Part shown: positions 43,404-51,472 of the stretch, piece after piece
How the letters are laid out: the number at the start of each line of letters is the position of its first letter
Position numbering within the stretch: position 1 is the stretch's first letter
Source of the DNA: Pseudomonadota bacterium
Lineage (GTDB): Bacteria; Myxococcota_A; UBA796; UBA9615
Length of the DNA: 64,000 nucleotides
Reading direction: 5' to 3'
Assembly (NCBI GenBank): GCA_024229515.1
Contig: JAAESI010000024.1
Coordinates: 62,001 to 126,000, forward strand
The notes under the pieces: generated by a model
Databases searched by the model: none
What the model saw: only the letters and a program-made list of their open reading frames with translations
Told to the model about the DNA's origin: nothing
Made by a program: the position numbers and the translations under genes

Positions 43404-44055
43404 GAGAAGAGGGGCGGCTCGACCTGGGCCGAACCGCCCCTCTGCTGGGCAAGTGTTTTCAGTGCGGGGGGCCTCTTCGAAGACCCGGCGCGATGGACTC
43501 CGAGCGGAAGGCTCGGGCCGCGTTCGCGGAGTTGATCTGTTCTTCAGAGTCTTGTCACGACATCCGGTAGCAACTCATCGGTTGACTGCTCCGCCCATGG
43601 CCTCGGTCCAGGACCGGCCTCCGGCGTGTTCCCGGGATGCCACGCGCCGTGGGGTCAGGTCCGCAGCGCACATCCTCTCTTGAACTTCGGTCCCTCCCTC
43701 AACGCTCCCCTTCGTGCCGACGTCGGTGCGGCGCGCACCAACGATGACCTCCCCTGAAGTTTTTCCGCCCCTCCGACGCTTCCGGTGGTGTCCGCTGCCG
43801 CACGGGGGAGCTGGGTTCCACCCCTGCTCCGGGCTCCGCCTTCACCGTTTCTCACGGCCTTGACGGCTTGATCTAGACACTCCTTCCGGCATTTTTCAGC
43901 CGGTAACGTCCTGGGGGTTCGGTCCCGCGAAGATAGTCCCGGCCCCACGCTCGCCAGGCGAGAAGCGGCCGATGCGTCACCGCCGCTTCACCGTGTCCGG
44001 TGCAGCGGGGCCGAAGCTTCGCGGGGGATGAACCCGCACTGTCAAAGAGCGCCAG
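43404..44055 (-). ncRNA. Candidate large structured RNA (~650 nt), function unknown
   Basis: No ORF of known type fits 43296-44389. On the minus strand the sequence reads as a structured RNA: A-rich purine loops closed by GC stems, for example GCGGG-TTCATCC-CCCGC (near 44030), CCGGC-TGAAAAAT-GCCGG (near 43893), CCGT-GAGAA-ACGG (near 43855), GCC-GTCAA-GGC (near 43866) and, near the 3' end, two adjacent hairpins CCGCGAACGCGG (43529-43518) and CCGAGC-CTTCC-GCTCGG (43516-43500) enclosed by a GACT/AGTC stem. A promoter-like pair lies just upstream, a boxA-like GCTCTTTGACA begins the transcript, and a 10-bp terminator hairpin ends it. It is not RNase P, tmRNA, SRP RNA or rRNA by their conserved cores. 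The 5' GTGCG resembles a group II intron start, but no domain V was found. Confidence 0.45.
43408..43443 (-). terminator. Strong hairpin at the 3' end of the structured RNA
   Basis: Perfect 10-bp stem AGAGGGGCGG (43443-43434 read on the minus strand) with CCGCCCCTCT (43417-43408), 16-nt loop, followed on the minus strand by TCTCTTG. Fits a terminator for minus-strand transcription ending about 110 bp before the FabG-like gene. Confidence 0.5.
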
Positions 44056-44062
44056 CACGAGG

Positions 44063-44091
44063 ACGCTAGAAGTGACCCACAAGCCGGTCAA
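44063..44091 (-). promoter_or_regulatory. Candidate promoter and boxA-like leader of the structured RNA
   Basis: On the minus strand TTGACC (44091-44086), 17-bp spacer, TAGCGT (44068-44063), predicting a start near 44055. It is followed by GCTCTTTGACA at 44050-44040, a good match to the boxA antitermination element that precedes rRNA and other long untranslated RNAs. The -10 match is weak. Confidence 0.4.
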
Positions 44092-44254
44092 CGAGGCGTC
44101 CGGGGCCGAACGCTCCGCACCGACAAGCACCACCCAGAACCGGTCCTGTGCGGGACTTCTTTTTTGTCGCTTTCTTTTGCGAACGACACTTCTACGTAAA
44201 CCAGGGCCCCCGACATTCGAATGATCTCAAGGGGTTGGATGTCCTGCCCACAGG

Positions 44255-44273
44255 TTATCCACAGTGTGGATAA
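44255..44273. promoter_or_regulatory. Palindromic pair of DnaA boxes
   Basis: TTATCCACAGTGTGGATAA is a perfect 19-bp palindrome made of two consensus DnaA boxes in opposite orientation sharing a central G. It lies 117 bp upstream of the GTG at 44390 and ~200 bp upstream of the predicted RNA start on the other strand. With the boxes at 10497-10516, the window has two separate perfect DnaA-box sites. The rest of 44092-44389 holds no gene; a T-rich stretch occurs at 44157-44178. Confidence 0.6.
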
Positions 44274-44389
44274 CTTCAGGCTGGGTCGGCACACACCGAC
44301 GAACGCCGTGGAATCACTCGGTTTTGCGGCTGACCGGTTTCGGTCTGGACTTTTGTGAACTCGCCGATCGGCTGTAGTAAGAGGACGCA

Positions 44390-45427
44390 GTGCGGGACAT
44401 GACGATGCTGAACCGAGTGCGGTCCGCCGCGATCCTCGCCGCCGCGATCCTGCTGGCGCTGGCGCCCGGGTGCCGTCCGAAGATCGTCGTGAGCGCGGTG
44501 GACCGGGCCTCCTGCAATCAGGAAGTGACCGACGCCTTCGGCGATCAGTCGATGTCCCTGGTCGCCGTGCGCGCCCGCGATGGAGGCCCTCTGTTCCGCC
44601 CCGCGGTCCTGGAGGCGCTGGATCGCGTGTGCGAGGGCTTCGAAGACGAGATGACGGACGATCTCGTCGCGACCAAGTGCCTGACGAACCTCCCGATCAT
44701 GGAAGGACGGCCCGGCGGCGCCCGCGTGGTGGTCGCCCGCGACGAGTTCCCCATGGCACTGGAGGGCGCGCTCGCGTTCCAGCGAATCGTGCTTCAGCTC
44801 GAGTTCGCCTTCGGCGACGTGGTCGACGCCAGCGGGGGCCTCGTCAGCTTCATCCACCTCCCCTCCCCGTCCTACGACGGAGTCGACCTCCTGGCACTGT
44901 TCGAGGAGCTCGCCGCGGCCGAAGCGGACGTGCTGGAGCTGGCGCTGGACCGGGGCGAGCCGGACGAGGCCGACGCCTACCGGGCGATCGCCGGGGACGG
45001 CCCGTCGTCGCGGTACCTCGTCGGGATCTTCGATGCGGGGACCTCCGGCGGCATCAAGGAGCCCGAGTCGCTCCGGGCCATGGAGCGGTTCCAGATGGCA
45101 GCGGAGGCCCACGGCAAGGTCGCCCAGACCTTCTCCGTGGCCGACGACCTCAAGGTCGTACGGCGGGGCCTCCACAAGGGAAACCCGGCCGAGGCGATCA
45201 TCCCCCCGAAGCGGGCGGAGGTGGCGCAGCTGCTCCTGGCTCTCGGCATGGCGCCGTCGGGCAACGCGTTCGGCCCCCGGATGGACACGGACGAGCGGGT
45301 GGCGTTGGTGCGGGTGAACCTCGCGTCGATGCCGGACGAAGCGTTCACCCGGCTGGGCAAGCGGATCGACTCCCTGCTGACGCGCGAAGCGGGCGAGGGC
45401 GGCCGCGCCTTCCTCTGCCTGGAGTAG
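44390..45427 (+). CDS. Lipoprotein resembling RND/MMPL periplasmic domains without membrane helices
   Basis: GTG 44390 follows an AAGAGGA ribosome-binding site (ATG 44399 is the alternative). 345 residues: lipoprotein signal LLALAPGC (Cys ~28), then a region ~45-150 (SMSLVAVRARDGGPLFRPAVLEAL, DDLVATKCLTNLP) like the first RND periplasmic loop, and a region ~200-340 (LVGIFDAG, IKEPESLRAMERFQ, TFSVADDLKVVRRGLHKGNP, IIPPKRAEVAQLLLALG) like the second. In MMPL-type exporters these flank membrane bundles; here none exist, so the two halves are joined directly. Probably an anchored periplasmic partner, or a captured exporter remnant. The match is by eye. Confidence 0.65.
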   Translation: MRDMTMLNRVRSAAILAAAILLALAPGCRPKIVVSAVDRASCNQEVTDAFGDQSMSLVAVRARDGGPLFRPAVLEALDRVCEGFEDEMTDDLVATKCLTNLPIMEGRPGGARVVVARDEFPMALEGALAFQRIVLQLEFAFGDVVDASGGLVSFIHLPSPSYDGVDLLALFEELAAAEADVLELALDRGEPDEADAYRAIAGDGPSSRYLVGIFDAGTSGGIKEPESLRAMERFQMAAEAHGKVAQTFSVADDLKVVRRGLHKGNPAEAIIPPKRAEVAQLLLALGMAPSGNAFGPRMDTDERVALVRVNLASMPDEAFTRLGKRIDSLLTREAGEGGRAFLCLE

Positions 45428-45435
45428 GCGGAGGC

Positions 45436-46146
45436 CTACTCCTCCTCGTCGACCGAGTTGGTCGTGCGCAGGACCGCGGTGGACCGCTGGCCGTCGCTGG
45501 CGAGGATGCTGTACCGAACGAGCCCGACGCCCTCGGCCCAGACCTCTTCGTGGATGGTCGTGAGCGGGTCTTCGGGGTTGTTGTTGATGTCGTAGTTGAT
45601 GGTGTCGAGGGTGCGCGTCACATGCACGCAGTCGTCGAACACGTCGTACGAGGTCTCGACCTCCTCGTCGCAGCGCCGCATCTCGATGCTGTGGACGAAG
45701 TCTGAGCCGGTCTCGGTGATCTCGTAGTCCCAGCCATCGGTCCAGTCGCCGGCCGACCCGGGGGTCTTGATGAGGAACTCGCCCCGCTCGCCTTCCTCCT
45801 GGAGCACCCACTTGTACTCCCAGCCGATGTCGACCGGCGCGGAGCCGGTGAGGTCCTGCTTGAGCTCGACGTTGAACCGGCGCTGCTCCAGCGTCTGGTC
45901 GTTCCCGGGGGAGAGCCCGTCCGGAATGGTGCGCGTGAGGCGGAAGTAGATGTCACCCCGCCCGTTCGCCGGGTTCTCGTCCGATTCCAGCGCCTGCAGC
46001 GTCCAGAACTCGTCCTCTTCGCCCCCCTCGATGAGGAAGTACTCCCACGTGTAGCCGACCTCGAGGTTGGCATAGTCACCTCCGCCCGGCGGGGGGCATG
46101 CGGTGAGGAGGGCCAGGGGGAGCAGAAGGGCCAGACGCTTCAGCAT
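45436..46146 (-). CDS. Lipoprotein of unknown function
   Basis: 236 residues. Lipobox LALLTAC (Cys 17) follows a clear signal. The mature part is acidic and beta-rich (YANLEVGYTWEYFLIEGG, DIGWEYKWVLQEEGERGEFL, CVHVTRTLDTINYDINNNPED), with repeated beta-sandwich-like strands; I do not recognise the family. Its ATG is within the stop of the AgmX-type gene (TGATG), so the two are a translationally coupled pair. Confidence 0.65.
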   Translation of the reverse strand: MLKRLALLLPLALLTACPPPGGGDYANLEVGYTWEYFLIEGGEEDEFWTLQALESDENPANGRGDIYFRLTRTIPDGLSPGNDQTLEQRRFNVELKQDLTGSAPVDIGWEYKWVLQEEGERGEFLIKTPGSAGDWTDGWDYEITETGSDFVHSIEMRRCDEEVETSYDVFDDCVHVTRTLDTINYDINNNPEDPLTTIHEEVWAEGVGLVRYSILASDGQRSTAVLRTTNSVDEEE

Positions 46147-46742
46147 CAGTAGTCTCGCGGCTTGAAGACGAAGGGGTACTCGATGTCCTGCGGGGACTGA
46201 GCCTTGGGGAACCGCCAGCTCTTGATGGCGCGGCGGATACACGGGAGCATCTCCCGGTTCCCGGTGGAGTTGCTGACGACCTTGGGGGAGCGGACCTTGC
46301 CGTCGGCGCCGATCGTCCAGCCGATCACGACCTTGCCGCGCAGCGACGAGTTCGTCTTGAGTTCCCGCTCGTAGCAGGCGCGGACCTGGCCCTGGTTCTG
46401 CTGCACGGTGGACTTGATCTGGCCTGCCGAGATCGTCCACCCGCCGGAGGTGCCCAGGCCGCGGTCGACGGGCCTGGGAGGCTTCTCGGCGTGGACTTCG
46501 TTGGTCTTGGGGGCGGTGCCGATCGAAGGCTCGGTCTTGGGCGCGAGCCCTCCCAGAGAAGCCACGTCGACCTCGTCGGAGACGGAGATCAGATCCGCCG
46601 CGCTGCCCAGCGCCAGCTCCCCGGGGGTCGACTCGGGCGGCGCCGGTGTCTCCAGAGGTTCTTCGGGCACGGGATCGGCACCGCAGCCGAGCAGAAGGGT
46701 GCAGGCGGCGATCAGGCAGAGGCAGCGTCTGGAGGGAGTCAT
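46146..46742 (-). CDS. AgmX/PglI C-terminal domain lipoprotein
   Basis: 198 residues. Signal with lipobox LLLGC (Cys ~20), Pro/Glu-rich linker (~22-100), then a TonB-like domain: GQIKSTVQQNQGQVRACYERELKTNSSLRGKVVIGWTIGADGKV, a conserved CIRRAIKSWRFPKAQ and a terminal YPFVFKPRDY. This is the AgmX/PglI C-terminal domain, common in Myxococcota and named after gliding-motility genes, though the domain occurs in many proteins. Probably binds an envelope partner. Coupled to the lipoprotein gene downstream. Confidence 0.8.
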   Translation of the reverse strand: MTPSRRCLCLIAACTLLLGCGADPVPEEPLETPAPPESTPGELALGSAADLISVSDEVDVASLGGLAPKTEPSIGTAPKTNEVHAEKPPRPVDRGLGTSGGWTISAGQIKSTVQQNQGQVRACYERELKTNSSLRGKVVIGWTIGADGKVRSPKVVSNSTGNREMLPCIRRAIKSWRFPKAQSPQDIEYPFVFKPRDY

Positions 46743-46773
46743 CGGCGGCCCATCATCGATACAATCGCGCACC

Positions 46774-47532
46774 ATGTCCACCACCCCCACCGCCCGGCTC
46801 GTGATCATCGGGAACGAGATCCTCAGCGGCAAGGTCGAGGACAGCAACGGTCCGCACTTGCTGCGGCGGCTCCGCCAGCTCGGGATCCGCTGCACCGGCG
46901 TCGACGTGGTCCCCGACGAACTGGACCGGATCGCCACCGCCGTTCGAGAGGCCGCCGAAGCGGCCGACGTCGTCTTCACCACCGGCGGGGTCGGCCCCAC
47001 GCACGACGACTGCACGATGGAGGGGGTCGCCCAGGCGTTCGGGGTCGAGTTGGTGGACGACCCGGAGCTGGTGCGCCTCCTGGTGGAGGTCTGGAAGGCT
47101 CCCCCGTCGGCTGCTCGCATGCGCATGGCGCGCGTGCCCGCCGGCGCGGAGGTGACCGCCGGCCATCGCTTCCCCCAGGTTCGCTTCCGCAACGTCTGGA
47201 TCCTCCCCGGCGTGCCGCAGCTGATGCGGAGCAAGTTCGAGGCGATCGCCGAGCAGCTCGAAGGGGTTCCCCTGGCATGCGCGGCGTTGCGCACGATGCA
47301 GCGGGAGAGCGCGATCGCCGAGCACCTCGAAGCGACCGATGCGGCCTTCGAGGAGGTCGAGATCGGCTCGTACCCCCGCTGGGACACCGACGAGTACCGC
47401 GTGCTGGTCACGCTGGAAGCGCCGGATCCGGACCGGGTCGCGGCCGCGTTGGCCGATCTTGCTGCGCGGCTGGACCCGGATCAGCTGCGCGGATTGATTC
47501 CCGAGTACCGACCGGAGGAACGCGCCCCGTGA
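46774..47532 (+). CDS. CinA/MoCF-type molybdopterin-binding domain protein
   Basis: ATG 46774; 252 residues. Begins LVIIGNEILSGKVEDSNGPHLLRRLRQLGIRC and has FTTGGVGPTHDDCTMEGVAQAFG, the signature of the CinA N-terminal (MoCF_biosynth) domain. The C-terminal nicotinamide-nucleotide amidase domain of full CinA is absent, so this is the short form. Known CinA N-terminal domains hydrolyse ADP-ribose or FAD; activity here is not proven. Divergent from the AgmX-type gene with 31 bp between. Confidence 0.85.
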   Translation: MSTTPTARLVIIGNEILSGKVEDSNGPHLLRRLRQLGIRCTGVDVVPDELDRIATAVREAAEAADVVFTTGGVGPTHDDCTMEGVAQAFGVELVDDPELVRLLVEVWKAPPSAARMRMARVPAGAEVTAGHRFPQVRFRNVWILPGVPQLMRSKFEAIAEQLEGVPLACAALRTMQRESAIAEHLEATDAAFEEVEIGSYPRWDTDEYRVLVTLEAPDPDRVAAALADLAARLDPDQLRGLIPEYRPEERAP

Positions 47533-47640
47533 TATGACCCGCGAGCCTGGACTGGTCTTTGCAACGACCGGTTGGATGTTGCGGCGGTGTGAAACCAGCA
47601 CGCAAAGGTGACGGCGGGCTCCCGTGGGCCCTCATTTGCC

Positions 47641-47670
47641 TTGCTGGACTTCAGGCTCGTCCCCTATATA
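47641..47670 (+). promoter_or_regulatory. Sigma70-type promoter upstream of the choice-of-anchor-L protein
   Basis: TTGCTG (47641-47646), 18-bp spacer, TATATA (47665-47670); the TATATA stands out in this GC-rich DNA. Start predicted near 47677, leaving a ~65-nt leader. A strong AAGGAG (47727-47732) lies 9 nt before the ATG at 47742. Confidence 0.55.
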
Positions 47671-47741
47671 GGTTCACGGCGCGCGCGAGTGGGGCACTTG
47701 CGCGCGCCTCGCAGGGTGAAGACCACAAGGAGAATGACCCC

Positions 47742-49205
47742 ATGAAGCGTCCGTTCCTGTTGCTCTCTCTCGGACTCGGTGTGCTGGCCTCTGGCCCCGC
47801 CGCGGCCGAGCAGCCGATCGAAGCCGTCATGGCCGCGATGGAGCTCGACATGGGGCTCATCCCCGCGTCCAGCATCGACACCCAGGGCAGCTCCGCGACG
47901 ATGTTCGACGTGCGCTCGTCGCTCGGCGTCATCAGCCCCTACAACGCGCCGACGTTCGGCCTGATGTCCACGGGCAACGTGAACAACATCGAGGCGCTCG
48001 AGGACTACGACTACCCGGGCAGCGGCCCGGACACGTCCGCCGGCGACCGCGCCGCCGTGTCGTTCGACATCGAGGTTCCGGAGTACGCCAACTCCTTCTC
48101 GTTCAACTTCTTCTTCCTGTCCCGCGAGTACCCCGAGTGGGTCGGCTCGGCGTACAACGACACCTTCGAGGTGACGCTCGACAGCAACGCCTACCAGGGC
48201 CAGATCGTCTTCGACGCGTTCGGCAACGAGGTCACGGTGAACAACGCGTTGTTCAGCGTGGTCGACGCCGCTTCGCTGTCCGGCACCGGCTTCGACGCCG
48301 ACGGCGGCACCGGCTGGGTCACCACCATCGCTCCCTGCGAGGGCGGTGAGACCATGCACATCGAGTTCGAGATCTACGACGTCGCCGACGGCGTGTGGGA
48401 CTCGGCCGTCGCGATGGACAACTTCCAGTTCAGCGAGGACGACCCGCCGAACGACGGTCCCTGGACCGGTGATGACACCCCCGACGTCCCGATCGAGGTC
48501 GCGTTCCTGAGCCCCAAGGAGGGTGACCTGGGCGGCGGCTACGACGTCGACGTGCACGGCAGCGGCTTCGACAACACCACATCGATCGAGATCGCCGGCG
48601 TCACCCACGACCCGTCGCTGGTGACGGTCGGAACGGGCGGCGAGACCCTCCAGGTTGAAGAGTGGCCCGCCGGTGTGGCCGAGGGTTCGGTCGACATCGT
48701 CATCCGCAAGGGGCTGGAGCAGGTCGCGCTGGCCAACGCCTTCACCTACTGGGACGAGTCCGGTGGTTCGGTTCCCCCGCGCGTGACCGCGGTGACCCCC
48801 GCCGAGGCCAAGCCTGACGCCCCCACCGAGTTGCGCATCCGCGGCGTCGGCCTGCACAACGACGCGGTCGTCGTGTTCCGCACGGCCGACGACGACGGCA
48901 ACGTGACCGACACCGAGGCCACGGGCGTCAGCGTCACCACCATCGAGGGCGGCCAGGAGATCTTCGCCACGACCCCGGAGACCACGGGCGGCTGGGCCGA
49001 CCTCCTCGTCATCAACCCCGACGGGCTCGAGAGCGACCCCGCGTACCCGTTCCTCTTCACCGAGGATGCGGCTGCTCCGCCGGTGACCGGTGGAACGCAG
49101 CGGGGGCCCTGCAACCAGACCGGCGGAGGCGCCGCGGCACCCCTGACCGTGCTCTTCGGCCTGTTCGCCATCGTCGGCATTGCCCGACGCCGCGACGGAA
49201 GGTAG
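47742..49205 (+). CDS. Surface protein: choice-of-anchor L, IPT/TIG domains, MYXO-CTERM-like anchor
   Basis: 487 residues. Signal peptide 1-22. Residues ~25-230 match the choice-of-anchor-L type (MFDVRSSLGVISPYNAPTFGLMSTG, NNIEALEDYDYPG, FNFFFLSREYPEWVGS). Two IPT/TIG-like Ig folds follow (FLSPKEGDLGGGYDVDVHGSGF and VTAVTPAEAKPDAPTELRIRG). The C-terminus is CNQTGGG plus a ~17-residue hydrophobic stretch and RRRDGR: a MYXO-CTERM-like sorting signal (Cys, transmembrane, Arg cluster) predicting processing and surface anchoring. Own promoter and RBS; the next lipoprotein gene starts 4 bp after its stop. Confidence 0.8.
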   Translation: MKRPFLLLSLGLGVLASGPAAAEQPIEAVMAAMELDMGLIPASSIDTQGSSATMFDVRSSLGVISPYNAPTFGLMSTGNVNNIEALEDYDYPGSGPDTSAGDRAAVSFDIEVPEYANSFSFNFFFLSREYPEWVGSAYNDTFEVTLDSNAYQGQIVFDAFGNEVTVNNALFSVVDAASLSGTGFDADGGTGWVTTIAPCEGGETMHIEFEIYDVADGVWDSAVAMDNFQFSEDDPPNDGPWTGDDTPDVPIEVAFLSPKEGDLGGGYDVDVHGSGFDNTTSIEIAGVTHDPSLVTVGTGGETLQVEEWPAGVAEGSVDIVIRKGLEQVALANAFTYWDESGGSVPPRVTAVTPAEAKPDAPTELRIRGVGLHNDAVVVFRTADDDGNVTDTEATGVSVTTIEGGQEIFATTPETTGGWADLLVINPDGLESDPAYPFLFTEDAAAPPVTGGTQRGPCNQTGGGAAAPLTVLFGLFAIVGIARRRDGR

Positions 49206-49209
49206 TCCC

Positions 49210-50181
49210 ATGCACATGCGACTCAGCACCCTCATGGCGGGGGCGTCAATCTTCGCCCTCTTCACCTCCGGCTGCGCGGACAACACGATCCGCGCGCTCC
49301 CCAACCGTGCCCCCGTCGCCTCGGCGCTGGTGGACAGCGGGGACGAGAACACGGCCGATCAGCGGCTCGGCTACGTCATCCAGGGCGGCTCCGCCACGCT
49401 GGACGGCTCGCTCAGCGACGACGTGGACGATCCGGGGCAGCCGGCCCTGCTGGCGTTCCAGTGGAGCTTCGACTCGATCCCCGACGACAGCGGCTTCGTG
49501 GACGGAGAGGGCAACATCGACTCGTCCGCGCTGGTCGTGCCCGAGGACGACCCGGACACCGACGACGTCAACGAGTCGGCGTTCCCGACCTTCACCCCGG
49601 ACACCCTCGGCACCTACCGAGTGCAGCTGATCGTGATCGATGACGACGGTGAGCCCTCGACCCCGTCCATCGCGGTCGTGCAGGCGGTGCCGCCGTCAGA
49701 CCTGTCGGTGCACCTGGAGTGGGCGGACAACCGCGCCGACCTCGACCTGCACCTCATCGGCCCCGACGGCTCGTACTTCGGCGACGGCGACTGCTTCAGC
49801 TGGGAGCCGAACCCCGAGTGGGGCGAGTCGGGTCTGGCCACGGACAACCCCGAGCTGACCGGCGACGCCGACGGCGAAGGCAGCAGCCCGTACCGCGAGC
49901 AGATCAACCTCGAGGAGCCCCCGGAGGGCGACTACGAGGTCTGGGTCCACTACTACAGCGACCACAGCGTCGAGCTGGGCGGCCCCGCCGTCCCCGCCAC
50001 CGCTGAGGTCGAGGTGCGCGTCTTCGACTCCGTCCTGTCGGGCTCCGAGCTCGAGTCGGACCCGCTGCTGGCGGGCGACGTCTGGAAGGTCGGCGTGCTC
50101 AGCTGGCCCGAGCGCAGCTTCGCGCCGTTGAACCAGGCCTCCGACCACGCGTCCGAGGGCGGTCCCGCCTACAACGAATAG
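49210..50181 (+). CDS. Lipoprotein with PKD-like and YfaP/DUF2135-like domains
   Basis: ATG 49210; 323 residues. Lipobox FTSGC (Cys ~21). An Ig/PKD-like domain (~30-165, NRAPVASALVDSGDEN, DPGQPALLAFQWSFDS, TLGTYRVQLIVIDDDGEPS) precedes a segment of the YfaP type, HLEWADNRADLDLHLIGPDG, with acidic loops (YFGDGDCFSWEPNPEWG) likely to bind Ca. Probably a surface-exposed or periplasmic adhesin-like lipoprotein. Lies immediately behind the choice-of-anchor-L gene; both are probably co-expressed. Confidence 0.72.
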   Translation: MHMRLSTLMAGASIFALFTSGCADNTIRALPNRAPVASALVDSGDENTADQRLGYVIQGGSATLDGSLSDDVDDPGQPALLAFQWSFDSIPDDSGFVDGEGNIDSSALVVPEDDPDTDDVNESAFPTFTPDTLGTYRVQLIVIDDDGEPSTPSIAVVQAVPPSDLSVHLEWADNRADLDLHLIGPDGSYFGDGDCFSWEPNPEWGESGLATDNPELTGDADGEGSSPYREQINLEEPPEGDYEVWVHYYSDHSVELGGPAVPATAEVEVRVFDSVLSGSELESDPLLAGDVWKVGVLSWPERSFAPLNQASDHASEGGPAYNE

Positions 50182-50201
50182 AACGACAGCAGATCGGATT
50201 G

Positions 50202-50228
50202 CGGCATCTCCGGGCTCCGGGGATGCCG
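50202..50228. terminator. Strong hairpin after the 49210 gene
   Basis: CGGCATC (50202-50208) pairs with GATGCCG (50222-50228) and CCGG with CCGG, a 12-bp stem including one G-U pair, with a GCT loop; an outer AGAACGA (50180-50186)/TCGTTCT (50234-50240) pair extends it to a longer cruciform. It shares CGGGGATGCCG with the tandem repeat at 10101-10190. Likely a terminator and part of a repeat family. Confidence 0.55.
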
Positions 50229-50248
50229 TAAGTTCGTTCTGCTCATAT

Positions 50249-50351
50249 TCACCACGAAGGTCACCGAGAATTCACGGAGGACCACGGAGGTGCGTTCCAG
50301 GAAGGTCTCCTCCGTACTCCCCTTCGTGGCTCTCCGTGTCCTCCGTGGTGA
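50249..50351. repeat. Imperfect ~45-bp inverted repeat of the CACGGAGG family
   Basis: Left arm 50249-50290 (TTCACCACGAAGGTCACCGA then CACGGAGG copies) and right arm about 50307-50351 (CTCCTCCGTACTCCCCTTCG then CTCCGTGGTGA) are inverted near-copies. Repeats of CACCACGGAGGCACGGAG type are widespread in environmental bacterial genomes. It occupies the convergent gap between 50181 and aroC (50365) and may terminate both transcripts. Confidence 0.65.
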
Positions 50352-50364
50352 GAAGAACGAGGGC

Positions 50365-51462
50365 CTACTCGCGCAGCGCCGACGCCCTCTGCCGCAGCCA
50401 GTGGTCACAAAGCACGAGCCCCACCATCGCCTCCACGATCGGCACCGCCCGCGGCACCACACACGGATCGTGACGCCCCTTCGGCTTCAACGTCGTCGCC
50501 TCCCCTGAAGCGGTCACGGTGTCCTGCTCCAGGAAGATCGTCGAGACCGGCTTGAACGCCAGCCGAAGCCGGATCGGCATGCCGTTGCTGATGCCGCCCT
50601 GGATGCCGCCGCTGCGGTTGCTGGAGGTCGCTACGCCGCCGTCGTCCCCGGGAACGAAGGGGTCGTTGTGGGCGCTTCCCCGCATCGGCACCGCGGCGAA
50701 GCCGCTGCCGATCTCGAAGCCCCGGGTCGCGGGCAGGCTCATCAGCGCCTTGGCGAGATCCGCGTGCAGCTTGTCGAACACCGGCTCGCCCCAGCCCGCG
50801 GGCACGCCCCGGGCTACGCAGCGCACCGTTCCGCCGACGGTGTCGCCGGCTTTGCGGACGTCCCGGATCAGCGTCTCCATCGCCGCGGCCACGTCCCCAT
50901 CGGGGCACCGGACCGGACCGATGTCGACGTCGGCCGCGGCGATCGTCGCCTCGTCGACCGCGTCGACGGGCAGCTCGATGCCGCCGACTTGATCCACCCA
51001 GGCGACGATCTCCACCCCCTGAGCCGCCAGAAGCTGCTGCGCGATCGCGCCCGCGGCCACGCGTCCCACGGTCTCGCGGGCCGAGGCGCGGCCTCCTCCG
51101 CTGGCGGCGCGGACGCCGTACTTGGCGTCGTAGGTGAAGTCGGCGTGCGACGGCCGGTAGACCTGCGCCATGTCGTCGTAGGCGCCCGGGCGGGCGTCCT
51201 TGTTGGTCACCACCAGCGCGATCGGCGTGCCCAGCGTGACACCGTCCTGCAGCCCCGAGAGCACCGCGACGGTGTCGGTCTCGGCGCGCTGGCTGACCAG
51301 ATCGCTCTGCCCCGGGCGGCGCCGATCGAGCTGGTGCTGGATCGCGGCAAGATCGAGCGTCACCCCCGCGGGGCAGCCGTCGACTACGGCGCCGACGGCG
51401 CCGCCGTGGGACTCGCCGAAGGTAGTGACTCGGAACAGCTGCCCGAACGTGGAACCGGCCAT
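50365..51462 (-). CDS. aroC: Chorismate synthase
   Basis: 365 residues. Motifs: [18 protein letters not shown] near the N-terminus, [42 protein letters not shown] and [14 protein letters not shown] are all diagnostic. Converts 5-enolpyruvylshikimate-3-phosphate to chorismate with reduced FMN in the cytoplasm. The upstream GT-C gene on the same strand ends 10 bp before it, so they may be co-transcribed. Confidence 0.97.
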   Translation of the reverse strand: MAGSTFGQLFRVTTFGESHGGAVGAVVDGCPAGVTLDLAAIQHQLDRRRPGQSDLVSQRAETDTVAVLSGLQDGVTLGTPIALVVTNKDARPGAYDDMAQVYRPSHADFTYDAKYGVRAASGGGRASARETVGRVAAGAIAQQLLAAQGVEIVAWVDQVGGIELPVDAVDEATIAAADVDIGPVRCPDGDVAAAMETLIRDVRKAGDTVGGTVRCVARGVPAGWGEPVFDKLHADLAKALMSLPATRGFEIGSGFAAVPMRGSAHNDPFVPGDDGGVATSSNRSGGIQGGISNGMPIRLRLAFKPVSTIFLEQDTVTASGEATTLKPKGRHDPCVVPRAVPIVEAMVGLVLCDHWLRQRASALRE

Positions 51463-51472
51463 GAGCGCGATT

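Noticed and set aside
43655-44133. Two overlapping minus-strand ORFs of about 90 residues
   Set aside because: They are Arg/Gly/Pro-rich, have no ribosome-binding site or domain, and coincide with the structured RNA; codon pattern does not look coding.
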